A DNA stretch of 6,896 nt from Candidatus Methylomirabilota bacterium (GTDB taxonomy: Bacteria > Methylomirabilota > Methylomirabilia > Methylomirabilales > JACPAU01). The stretch is taken from contig JACPAU010000129.1 in assembly GCA_016180705.1 (NCBI GenBank), positions 1 through 6,896 on the forward strand, written 5' to 3'. The position numbers and the translations under genes were made by a program. Below are positions 1 to 6,120 of this stretch, piece by piece (positions within the stretch are counted from its first letter, which is position 1; every line of letters starts with the position of its first letter). The notes beneath the pieces were generated by a model. The model had not been told where the DNA came from, made no database searches, and saw nothing but the letters and a program-made list of their open reading frames with translations.

Positions 1-1277
1 GGGCGGGGGAGGGGGGGCAGCAGCCCGAAGTTCACATTCATCGGGGCGAAGTCGGGCGGGGCCCCCTCCGTCACGTAGCGGAGGATGGCCCCGAGGAGGC
101 TCTCCGGGGGCGGGACGACGGGCGGCTTCCCCTGGACGAGGCGGGCGGCGTTGAGGCCGGCGAGCAGGCCGGCCCCCACCGACTCCATGTAGCCCTCCAC
201 GCCGATGAGCTGGCCGGCGAAGAGGAGCCCGGGGTCGCCGCGGAACTGCAGGGTGGACAGGAGCAGGAGCGGGCTGGCGATGTAGGTGTTCCGGTGGATG
301 CTCCCGTAGCGCAGGAACTCGGCCTGCGCGAGGCCCGGGATCATCCGGAACACCCGCTGCTGCTCGCCCCGGCGCATCCGGGTCTGGAAGCCCACCAGCC
401 CCCACAGGGCGCCCGCGACATCCTCGCGGCGCAACTGGACCACGGCGTGCGGGAGCCGGCCCGTGCGCGGGTCCGGAAGGCCGACCGGGCGCATGGGCCC
501 GAAGCAGAGGGCGTCCTTGCCCCGGCGCGCCAGCTCCTCGATCGGCAGGCAGCCCTCGAAGAAGGGCGTCTCCTCGAACGCGTGCAGCGGGTACGTCTCC
601 GCGGTCCGGAGCCCCTCCCAGAAGGCCGTGTACTCCGCCTCACTCAAAGGGCAGTTCAGGTAATCCTCCCCACCCTTCCCGTAGCGGGAGGCGCCGAAGG
701 CCACCGTCCGGTCCACGGAGTCGGCCGCAACGATGGGCGAGATGGCGTCGTAGAAGAAGAGGCGGGCCCGGGGGGCCGCCGCCGGGGTGAGGCCCGGCCG
801 CGCCTCCGCCTCGCCGAGGAAGGCGGCGAAGAGGGCGCAGAGGTCCTCCGCGAGCGCATCGGAGGTGAGGGGGCCGGTGGCGACGATGCAGGGCCGCTCG
901 GGCGGGAGGGCCTTCACCTCCTCCCGGACGATCGTGATCCCCGGGTGCGCGGCGAGGCGGGCCGTCACCTCGGCGGCGAAGGCCTCCCGGTCCACGGCCA
1001 GCGCGGTCCCGGCCGGGACGGCGTGCCGCTTCGCCACCTCCAGGATGAGGGAGTCGAGCCGGCCCAGCTCCGCGTTGAGCAGGCCGCTGGCCGTGGTCGT
1101 CTCCAGGGACTTCAGGGAGTTGCTGCAGACCAGCTCGGCCAGGTGGGCGGTCTGGTGGGCCGGGGTGCGGACGGTCGGGCGCATCTCGTACAGACGCACG
1201 GGCGCCCCGGCCTGGGCGGCCTGCCAGGCCGCCTCGGCGCCGCTGAGGCCGCCGCCGACGATCGTCACCGGGGCCAT
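1..1277 (-). CDS. trmFO: TrmFO, folate- and FAD-dependent tRNA m5U54 methyltransferase (3' end cut by window)
   Basis: This enzyme methylates U54 in the tRNA T-loop, using 5,10-methylenetetrahydrofolate as carbon donor and reduced FAD as reductant, in the cytoplasm. I translated 425 codons from the ATG at 1277 to the left edge with no stop or frameshift. The start MAPVTIVGGGLSGAEAA is the FAD-binding dinucleotide fold (GGGLSG at residues 8-13). LVCSNSLKS holds Cys51 and FFEGCLPIE holds Cys243; these match the two cysteines of the family (Cys53 and Cys226 in B. subtilis, from memory). Other family blocks are YLNCPL (206-211), GPMRPVGL, VGFQTR, IPGL, IHRNTYI and FAGQLIGVEGYMES. The visible part ends in NFGLLPP and a proline run, so only about 10-25 residues should be missing. 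The Cys-Cys distance is about 19 residues longer than in B. subtilis because of an Ala/Pro-rich insertion near residues 152-171. It starts 8 nt after topA, with a weak ribosome site formed over the topA stop codon (TAGGGT). Confusion with the paralogue GidA/MnmG is unlikely given the FEGC and IHRNT blocks. Confidence 0.97.
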   Translation of the reverse strand, partial: MAPVTIVGGGLSGAEAAWQAAQAGAPVRLYEMRPTVRTPAHQTAHLAELVCSNSLKSLETTTASGLLNAELGRLDSLILEVAKRHAVPAGTALAVDREAFAAEVTARLAAHPGITIVREEVKALPPERPCIVATGPLTSDALAEDLCALFAAFLGEAEARPGLTPAAAPRARLFFYDAISPIVAADSVDRTVAFGASRYGKGGEDYLNCPLSEAEYTAFWEGLRTAETYPLHAFEETPFFEGCLPIEELARRGKDALCFGPMRPVGLPDPRTGRLPHAVVQLRREDVAGALWGLVGFQTRMRRGEQQRVFRMIPGLAQAEFLRYGSIHRNTYIASPLLLLSTLQFRGDPGLLFAGQLIGVEGYMESVGAGLLAGLNAARLVQGKPPVVPPPESLLGAILRYVTEGAPPDFAPMNVNFGLLPPLPR

Positions 1278-1285
1278 GGGGGACC

Positions 1286-3754
1286 CTACGAGGCGGGGGC
1301 GGGGGCGGTCTCCCGCTCGGGTGCGCCGGGAACCCGACTGAAGGTGCACCCCTCCGCGACGCACTGCAGGCGCACCTCCCCCCCCCGCTTCCGCTTCTCC
1401 ACCAGGAACTTCGCCCCGCACTGCGGGCAGGGCTCGGGGACCGGCCGCTCCCACAGGGCGAAGGTGCAGGTCGGATAGGTGCTGCAGCCGTAGAAGGGCC
1501 GCCCCCGCTTCGTCCGCTTCTGGGCGAGGGGTGATCCGCACCGGGGACAGTCCACCCCGATCGGGAGCGACTTGATGGCCTTGCACTTCGGATACGTGGA
1601 GCAGGAGAGGAACCGCCCGTACCGGCCGGTCCGGATGACCATGGGAGCCCCACACTTTTCGCAGGTCTGGTCCGTCGGCTCAGGCGGCGCGGCCGCGGCC
1701 CGCTGCGCTCCCTGCACCCGCACCACCGTCCGGCACTCCGGGTAGCCGGAGCAGGCGAGGAAGGGGCCGTAGCGCCCCTTCTTCAGGACCATGGGGCGGC
1801 CGCACTTCTCGCAGACCTGCGGCGCCCCCTCGGGGAGCGCGGCCTCGGTTCCCGCCCCGTCCCCGCCCTCGCGCGGCAGCTCCCGGGTCGCCTTGCACTC
1901 CGGGTAGGTGGAGCAGGCCAAAAACTTCCCGAACCGCCCCCACTTGATGACCATCGGGGCGCCGCACTTCTCGCAGCGCTCGTCGGTCTCCTCCTTGATG
2001 GCCTTGATGTTGGCCATGGAGGCCTTCGCCTCCTTCAGCCACTTGGCGAAGAAGTGGTAGAAGCGGTGCATCTCCTCCAGCCACTCCGCCTTGCCCTCCT
2101 CGATCTCGTCCAGCCGGCTCTCCATGAGCGCGGTGAACTCGTAGTCCATGATCCGGGGGAAGGACTTCACGAGGAGGTCCACCACAATCTCTCCCAGCTC
2201 GTTCGGGATGAACTTCCCCTTCTCCTTCACCACGTAGTCGCGGTTCTGGATGACGGAGAGGATGGTCGCGTAGGTGCTCGGCCGCCCGATGCCCCGCTCC
2301 TCCAGCTCCTTCACGAGCGTCGCCTCGGTGTACCGGGGCGGGGGCTGGGTGAAGTGCTGCTCCGGGGTGAGGCCGCGGAGGGTCAGGGTCTCGCCCTCCC
2401 CCATCGGCGGGAGCGTCAGGTCCGACGGCTCCTCGGCGCCGTTCTCCTCCTCGGCCTCGTGCGGCGGACGCTTGGGGGCTTCGTCGGTCCCCTCCACGTA
2501 CACCTGCATGAAGCCCGGGAAGCGCATCACCCGGCCCGCCGCCCGGAGGAGGAAGCGCCCGGCCTCGATGTCGGCGGTGGTGACGTCGAAGAGGGCGGGG
2601 GGCATCTGGGAGGCGACGAACCGGTTCCAGACGAGGGTGTACAGCGCCAGCTGGTCCCGGGTGAGATAGGGGCGGAGGGCTGCCGGCTCCCGGAGGACCG
2701 AGGTGGGTCGGATGGCCTCGTGGGCCTCCTGGGCGCCGCGGGCGCTCTTGTAGGCCGGGGGGGTCTCGGGCAGGAAGGCCGCCCCGAACTTCTCCGCAAT
2801 GTAGGCCCGGACCTCCGCCTGCGCCTCGGCCGAGACCCGGGGGGAGTCGGTCCGCATGTAGGTGATGAGGCCGACCGCCCCCTCCTCCCCCAGCTCGATG
2901 CCCTCGTACAGCTGCTGGGCGACCTGCATCGTCTTGCGCGCCGGGAAGCCGAGCTTGCGCGCCGCCTCCTGCTGCAGCTTGCTGGTGATGAAGGGGGGGA
3001 CGGGGTGCCGGCGGCGCTCCTTGGTGGCGAGGTGGGCGACGAGGAAGGTCTCCCGCTCCAGCGCGGCGACGGCGGCGGCCGCCGCGGCCTCACCCGGCAG
3101 CCGCACCTTCTCCCCGTCCACCTTGATGAGCCGGGCCGCGAACTCCGGCGGCTGCCCCCCGGCGAGGCGGGCCTCCACCGTCCAGTACTCGGTCGGGGCG
3201 AAGGCGCGGATCTCCTTCTCCCGGTCCACGACGAGCCGCAGCGCCACCGACTGGACCCGCCCCGCCGAGATCCCCCGCCGGACCTTCTCCCAGAGGAGCG
3301 GGCTGATCTTGTAGCCCACGAGCCGGTCCAGGATCCGGCGCGCCTGCTGGGCCTCCACCTTGCGGGGGTCGATCTTCCCCGGATGGGCGAAGGCGTGCTC
3401 CACCGCCCGCTTGGTGATCTCATTGAAGAGGACCCGGTGGACCGGCTTGCGCGCCCCCTTCAGCTCCTGGGCCAGGTGCCAGCCGATCGCTTCCCCCTCG
3501 CGGTCCGGGTCGGTGGCCAGGAAGATCGCGCCGGAGGCCTTGGCCGCTTTCTTCAGTTCGGCCACGACCTTCTCCCGGCCCTTGATGACCTCGTACTTGG
3601 GCTTAAAGTTGTGCTCCACGTCCACCGCCAGCCCCTTGACCGGCAGGTCGCGGACGTGTCCCAGGGAGGCCTTGACGAGGTAGCCCCGGCCCAGGAACTT
3701 GTTGATCGTCTTGGCCTTGGCCGGGGATTCCACGATGACTAGCGACTTCGGCAC
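1286..3754 (-). CDS. topA: TopA, type IA DNA topoisomerase I with five C-terminal zinc ribbons
   Basis: DNA topoisomerase I relaxes negative supercoils by nicking one strand and passing the other through a covalent 5'-phosphotyrosine link. I prefer the GTG at 3754 (822 aa, starting MPKSLVIVESPAKAKT). It puts the catalytic Glu at position 9 and Lys at 13, as in E. coli, and leaves 11 nt after an AGGAG ribosome site. The upstream in-frame GTG at 3766 (826 aa) overlaps that AGGAG and cannot use it. The TOPRIM domain is at about 4-115, with the acidic triad Asp82, Asp84 and Glu86 in DPDREGE. RRGISAGRVQSVALR lies near 159-173. The active-site tyrosine is Tyr299 in ITYMRTDS, followed by Arg301. An acidic linker occupies about 422-446. 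From 594 on come five four-cysteine ribbons: 594/597/614/620, 648/651/668/674, 698/701/718/724, 736/739/757/763 and 776/779/798/803. The total is near the E. coli length (865) and longer than typical Firmicutes TopA. It ends in TAG, 8 nt before trmFO. A 9-base G tract lies inside ribbon 5. Confidence 0.98.
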   Translation of the reverse strand: MPKSLVIVESPAKAKTINKFLGRGYLVKASLGHVRDLPVKGLAVDVEHNFKPKYEVIKGREKVVAELKKAAKASGAIFLATDPDREGEAIGWHLAQELKGARKPVHRVLFNEITKRAVEHAFAHPGKIDPRKVEAQQARRILDRLVGYKISPLLWEKVRRGISAGRVQSVALRLVVDREKEIRAFAPTEYWTVEARLAGGQPPEFAARLIKVDGEKVRLPGEAAAAAAVAALERETFLVAHLATKERRRHPVPPFITSKLQQEAARKLGFPARKTMQVAQQLYEGIELGEEGAVGLITYMRTDSPRVSAEAQAEVRAYIAEKFGAAFLPETPPAYKSARGAQEAHEAIRPTSVLREPAALRPYLTRDQLALYTLVWNRFVASQMPPALFDVTTADIEAGRFLLRAAGRVMRFPGFMQVYVEGTDEAPKRPPHEAEEENGAEEPSDLTLPPMGEGETLTLRGLTPEQHFTQPPPRYTEATLVKELEERGIGRPSTYATILSVIQNRDYVVKEKGKFIPNELGEIVVDLLVKSFPRIMDYEFTALMESRLDEIEEGKAEWLEEMHRFYHFFAKWLKEAKASMANIKAIKEETDERCEKCGAPMVIKWGRFGKFLACSTYPECKATRELPREGGDGAGTEAALPEGAPQVCEKCGRPMVLKKGRYGPFLACSGYPECRTVVRVQGAQRAAAAPPEPTDQTCEKCGAPMVIRTGRYGRFLSCSTYPKCKAIKSLPIGVDCPRCGSPLAQKRTKRGRPFYGCSTYPTCTFALWERPVPEPCPQCGAKFLVEKRKRGGEVRLQCVAEGCTFSRVPGAPERETAPAPAS
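1378..1386 (-). other. 9-base G tract in the last zinc ribbon of topA
   Basis: On the minus strand the topA codons here are CGG GGG GGG GAG (Arg790-Gly-Gly-Glu), giving nine consecutive G. It contains the heptamer G GGG GGG in the arrangement of a -1 slippery site. It is the longest homopolymer in the window and is therefore also a likely place for sequencing error or strain-to-strain length change. Confidence 0.45.
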
Positions 3755-3765
3755 GGGTCGTTTCA

Positions 3766-3773
3766 CTCCTCTC
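3766..3773 (-). promoter_or_regulatory. Ribosome binding site deciding the topA start
   Basis: On the minus strand this reads GAGAGGAG. Its last base is the first base of the in-frame GTG at 3766, so that codon has no spacer and is a poor start. The next in-frame GTG, at 3754, lies 11 nt downstream. That is slightly long but usable, and it gives an N-terminus matching the family. No better AG-rich stretch lies in the spacer. Confidence 0.6.
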
Positions 3774-3780
3774 GAGACGA

Positions 3781-3800
3781 GCCTACATATAGATGATGCC
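3781..3800 (-). promoter_or_regulatory. AT-richer patch in the dprA-topA spacer, possible -10 region (weak)
   Basis: This is the only AT-rich stretch in the spacer. The minus strand contains CTATATGTAG, a 10-base near-palindrome with one mismatched pair. The hexamer TATATG matches the sigma-70 -10 consensus at only 4 of 6 positions. No -35 is recognisable 17 nt upstream (ACCCCT there). A promoter serving topA-trmFO would make sense here by position, but the sequence support is poor. Confidence 0.2.
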
Positions 3801-3809
3801 AGTGGGGCA

Positions 3810-3831
3810 GGGGTGCGCGCCTGCGCATCCC
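3810..3831 (-). other. Hairpin just after the dprA stop codon
   Basis: The minus strand reads TGCGC, a four-base loop AGGC, then GCGCA: a perfect 5-bp stem. One A/C mismatch is followed by a further 3-bp GGG/CCC outer stem. The arms are 3823-3827 with 3814-3818, and 3829-3831 with 3810-3812. It begins 4 nt past the dprA TAA. No T-tract follows, so it does not look like a classical intrinsic terminator. A partial attenuator, an mRNA-stabilising or processing element, or chance in GC-rich DNA are all possible. Confidence 0.4.
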
Positions 3832-3835
3832 GTGA

Positions 3836-4936
3836 TTATACCTGATCGGCCGCCCGGACGTATGTCTGACCCGGCAACTGCCGGACGAAGCCCGCCATCT
3901 CCAGGGCCAGCAGCCCTACCGCCACCCGGCCGGGCGACAGGGCCGTGCGGCTCGCCACCGTGTCAATGTGGGTCGGCTCACCGGCCAGCACCGCCCAGAT
4001 CACGCGCGCCTCGTCCGGAAGCTCCTCGGGGAGGGCGGGGGGCGGGGCCGCCGCCGGCCGCACCCAGGCCGGGAAGAGCTCCTCCATCACGTCCGCCCAG
4101 TCCTCGGTCAGCTTCGCCCCTGCCTTGATGAGGCGGTTCGCCCCGACCGAGGTGGGGGCCGTGACCGGGCCGGGGACGGCGAAGACCTCGCGCCCCTGCT
4201 CCAGGGCGCAGCGGGCCGTGACCAGGGCCCCGCTGCGCTCCCCCGCTTCCACCACGACCGTGCCGCGCGTGAGCCCGCTGATGATCCGGTTCCGCCGGGG
4301 AAAGTTCACGGGCAGCGGGCGCGTCCCCAGCGGGAACTCGCTCACGCGGGCGCCCCGCTCGATCACCCTCTCCGCGAGGTCGCTCGACCCCGCCGGATAG
4401 ATCACGTCCAGGCCGCACCCCAGGACCGCCACCGTCAGCCCGCCGGCCTTGAGCGCCCCCCGGTGGGCTGCCGCGTCGATCCCCCGAGCGAACCCGCTCA
4501 CGACCGCGAGGCCGGCCCGCGCCAGGTCGTGCGCGAGCCGCTCCGCCGCCATCCGGCCGTAGGGGGTCGCCTGCCGCGCCCCAACCACCGCCACCGCCGC
4601 CACCTCGGGAGGGGGAAGCCTCCCCCGGACGAAGAGGGCCGGGGGGGGATCCGGGATCTCGCGGAGGAGGGGCGGGTAGGCCGGGTCGGCTAACGTGAGG
4701 GCGATGCCGCCGAGGGCCTCCAGGCGCGTGAGCTCCCGCCCGACGTGGCCCACGAGTGCGGGGTCACGCAGCCGCGCGGCCAGCGCGCGCGGCACCCCGG
4801 GGACGGCCGCGAGCGCCTCGCCCGGCGCCGCCAGCGCGCCCCGGGCGCCGCCGAACCGCGCCAGGAGGCCGGCCGCAGCGGCCGCGGGCAGCTCCGGCAG
4901 GAGCGCGAGGGCGACCAGGGCTTCCCGCTCCTCCAC
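3836..4936 (-). CDS. dprA: DprA/Smf, DNA-processing protein, RecA loader on single-stranded DNA
   Basis: DprA binds incoming single-stranded DNA and loads RecA during natural transformation; it is also widely kept in bacteria with no known competence. The protein is 366 aa with all expected parts. An Ala-rich N-terminal helix-hairpin-helix region at about 8-60 includes VPGVPRALAARL. The Rossmann-like DprA core at about 75-285 carries VVGAR (117-121), SGFARGIDAAAH (147-158), NFPRRNRIISGL (211-222), VEAGERSGALVTA (229-241) and VPGPVTAPTSVGANRLI (254-270). A Pro/Ala linker at about 293-305 leads to a C-terminal winged-helix (DML1-like) domain at about 306-362. The start is GTG at 4936, supported by GGAGG with a 5-nt spacer. 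It begins 32 nt after the LysM gene and sits upstream of topA, the classical smf-topA order. It ends in TAA. Composition matches its neighbours and the gene looks intact. Confidence 0.97.
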   Translation of the reverse strand: MEEREALVALALLPELPAAAAAGLLARFGGARGALAAPGEALAAVPGVPRALAARLRDPALVGHVGRELTRLEALGGIALTLADPAYPPLLREIPDPPPALFVRGRLPPPEVAAVAVVGARQATPYGRMAAERLAHDLARAGLAVVSGFARGIDAAAHRGALKAGGLTVAVLGCGLDVIYPAGSSDLAERVIERGARVSEFPLGTRPLPVNFPRRNRIISGLTRGTVVVEAGERSGALVTARCALEQGREVFAVPGPVTAPTSVGANRLIKAGAKLTEDWADVMEELFPAWVRPAAAPPPALPEELPDEARVIWAVLAGEPTHIDTVASRTALSPGRVAVGLLALEMAGFVRQLPGQTYVRAADQV

Positions 4937-4941
4937 CCCCG

Positions 4942-4946
4942 CCTCC
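4942..4946 (-). promoter_or_regulatory. Ribosome binding site for dprA
   Basis: The minus strand reads GGAGG, 5 nt before the GTG at 4936. This clear ribosome site fixes a GTG start for dprA, with no ATG candidate nearby in frame. Confidence 0.65.
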
Positions 4947-4960
4947 CCCGCCGCGGCGGG
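4947..4960. repeat. 14-bp perfect GC palindrome between the LysM gene and dprA
   Basis: The sequence CCCGCCGCGGCGGG is its own reverse complement. It lies in the 32-nt spacer, immediately upstream of the dprA ribosome site. As RNA it could fold into a 5-bp stem with a 4-base loop close enough to affect dprA initiation. Palindromes of G and C arise readily at this base composition, so a function is uncertain. Confidence 0.35.
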
Positions 4961-4968
4961 CCGGCGGC

Positions 4969-6120
4969 TTACGGCATCTTCGCGGCGAGCCGGATCCGAT
5001 CCCCGACGTGCAGGTCGCGGTCGCTGCGGAGGACCCGCGCCGTGGCAGTCCGGTCGGTCACGCGGATCACCACCAGGTCCCCGATCAGCGTGGGGGTGAG
5101 GCGGATCGTCCCCCCGCCGCGCCGATCGGCGGCGAACCCGGTCTCCCGGTGGACCGCGAAGACATCTCCCGGGACGATCCCGGCCTGCCGCCCGAGGTCG
5201 AGGTAGACCACGTGGAGTTCCCCGGACGAGACGCGGCTCATGACGGCGTGGACGATCATCCCGCCGGCGCTGAGGGCGGTCGGCAGGGCCGCGCCCAGCG
5301 CCGGGATCTCGGTCTCCTCGTACGGCACGAGCGTGTCGCCCGCCGCCATGTCCTCACACCCGTAGATCACCTTCGCGCGGACGGACCGGTCCTGGATCTC
5401 CGTCACCTGGAGGAGCCCCCGGCCGCGGATGAGTCGGCCCAGCGTCCGGCCGGTTCGCGGATGGAGAACCGGGGCATCCTGCTGCCGGATGACCTGGAAG
5501 ACCTGTCCCACCTGGACGGAGGTGCCGGGCCGGAGCGTCAGGAAGACCGTGTCGTGCGGCATGATGATCAGGCTGTCCCGCAGCGGGCGCAGGATGTTCC
5601 CGACCCCCAGGGGCCCCCCCTCGTGGATGTATCCCAGACAGACATACTGCGTCCGCGTCACCACCCGCAGCACGGCCGGGGGAGGCGCGATGATCGTCGG
5701 AGCCGGCTCGGGCTCCACCGGCGCCCCGACCACGGCCTCCGGCGCCGCCGGGGCGGCGGCGACCGGCTCCGGCACGCCGACCGGGGCAGGCGCCGGCACC
5801 GCGGGGACGGCCACCGGTGCCTTCGGCAGGGCGACGCCCTCGGGCGGCGGCGGGACGTAGCCCGGGATGAGGAGCGGATCGCCCGGGTAGATCCGGTTGG
5901 CATTGATCACGAACTTGTTCCGCTCCCAGATCCTGGGCCAGAGGAAGGGGTTGTGCAGGAACTGGCCCGAGAGCGACCAGAGGTTGTCCCCGGGACGGAC
6001 GACGTAGATCCCCGCCGGCGCGTCCAGAGGCGGGGCCTGCTGCGTGCCGGCCTCCCGGGCGACCAGCGTGAGGACCAGGGCAGCGAGGATTCCCGCCGCC
6101 GTCCGCATGGCCTTCCTCAT
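4969..6120 (-). CDS. Exported LysM-domain protein with duplicated C-terminal beta-rich module
   Basis: This 383-aa protein probably binds peptidoglycan in the periplasm or at the outer envelope; no enzymatic domain is visible. An N-terminal signal sequence (about 1-27: Arg/Lys start, hydrophobic ILAALVLTLVA at 11-21) is followed by a LysM domain at about 37-87, with YVVRPGDNLWSLS at 39-51 and YPGDPLLIPG at 78-87. The NPFLWPRIW segment inside it resembles LysM proteins described as FimV- or LysM-type envelope proteins. A Pro/Ala/Val-rich linker occupies 88-150. The remainder (about 155-380) holds two similar units: GQVFQVIR at 205-212 repeats as GDVFAVHR at 318-325, and DRSVRAKV (244-251) repeats as DRTATARV (356-363). 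Cys161 and Cys255 are the only cysteines and could form a disulfide after export. The ATG overlaps the gmhA stop (ATGA), and a strong AGGAGGAGGA site lies 8 nt upstream within gmhA, implying translational coupling. I do not recognise a named family for the C-terminal half. Confidence 0.92.
   Translation of the reverse strand: MRKAMRTAAGILAALVLTLVAREAGTQQAPPLDAPAGIYVVRPGDNLWSLSGQFLHNPFLWPRIWERNKFVINANRIYPGDPLLIPGYVPPPPEGVALPKAPVAVPAVPAPAPVGVPEPVAAAPAAPEAVVGAPVEPEPAPTIIAPPPAVLRVVTRTQYVCLGYIHEGGPLGVGNILRPLRDSLIIMPHDTVFLTLRPGTSVQVGQVFQVIRQQDAPVLHPRTGRTLGRLIRGRGLLQVTEIQDRSVRAKVIYGCEDMAAGDTLVPYEETEIPALGAALPTALSAGGMIVHAVMSRVSSGELHVVYLDLGRQAGIVPGDVFAVHRETGFAADRRGGGTIRLTPTLIGDLVVIRVTDRTATARVLRSDRDLHVGDRIRLAAKMP

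Noticed and set aside
1..20. G-rich left edge as a possible G-quadruplex or repeat
   Set aside because: It is the reverse complement of the codons for the proline run at the end of TrmFO, so coding explains it.
294..1478. 394-codon open frame on the plus strand opposite trmFO and the topA end
   Set aside because: It is antisense to conserved coding sequence and is low-complexity Gly/Arg/Ala/Pro. It is open because stop codons are rare at this GC content.
640..1653. 337-codon minus-strand frame overlapping topA and trmFO
   Set aside because: It is in a different frame from both real genes and is composed of Ser/Pro/Gly/Arg runs. Both overlapped genes have intact family motifs in their own frames.
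2054..3742. 562-codon open frame on the plus strand opposite topA
   Set aside because: It lies wholly antisense to a clear topA. Its translation is Leu/Gly/Arg/Glu-rich without family motifs, as expected from a GC-rich shadow frame.
3784..3801. TGGCA in the dprA-topA spacer as a sigma-54 promoter
   Set aside because: The required GC element near -12 is absent at the correct distance, so the match is only the first half.
3810..3831. Intrinsic terminator after dprA
   Set aside because: The stem is present but is followed by a C-rich stretch, not a T-run, so termination by the classical mechanism is not supported; it is kept only as a hairpin.
4641..4648. Run of eight G (eight C in the dprA sense) as a possible phase-variation tract
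   Set aside because: It encodes Pro-Pro-Pro within a normal DprA segment (DPPPALF), and several 7-base G/C runs occur elsewhere in the window. Without evidence of length variation it is just composition.
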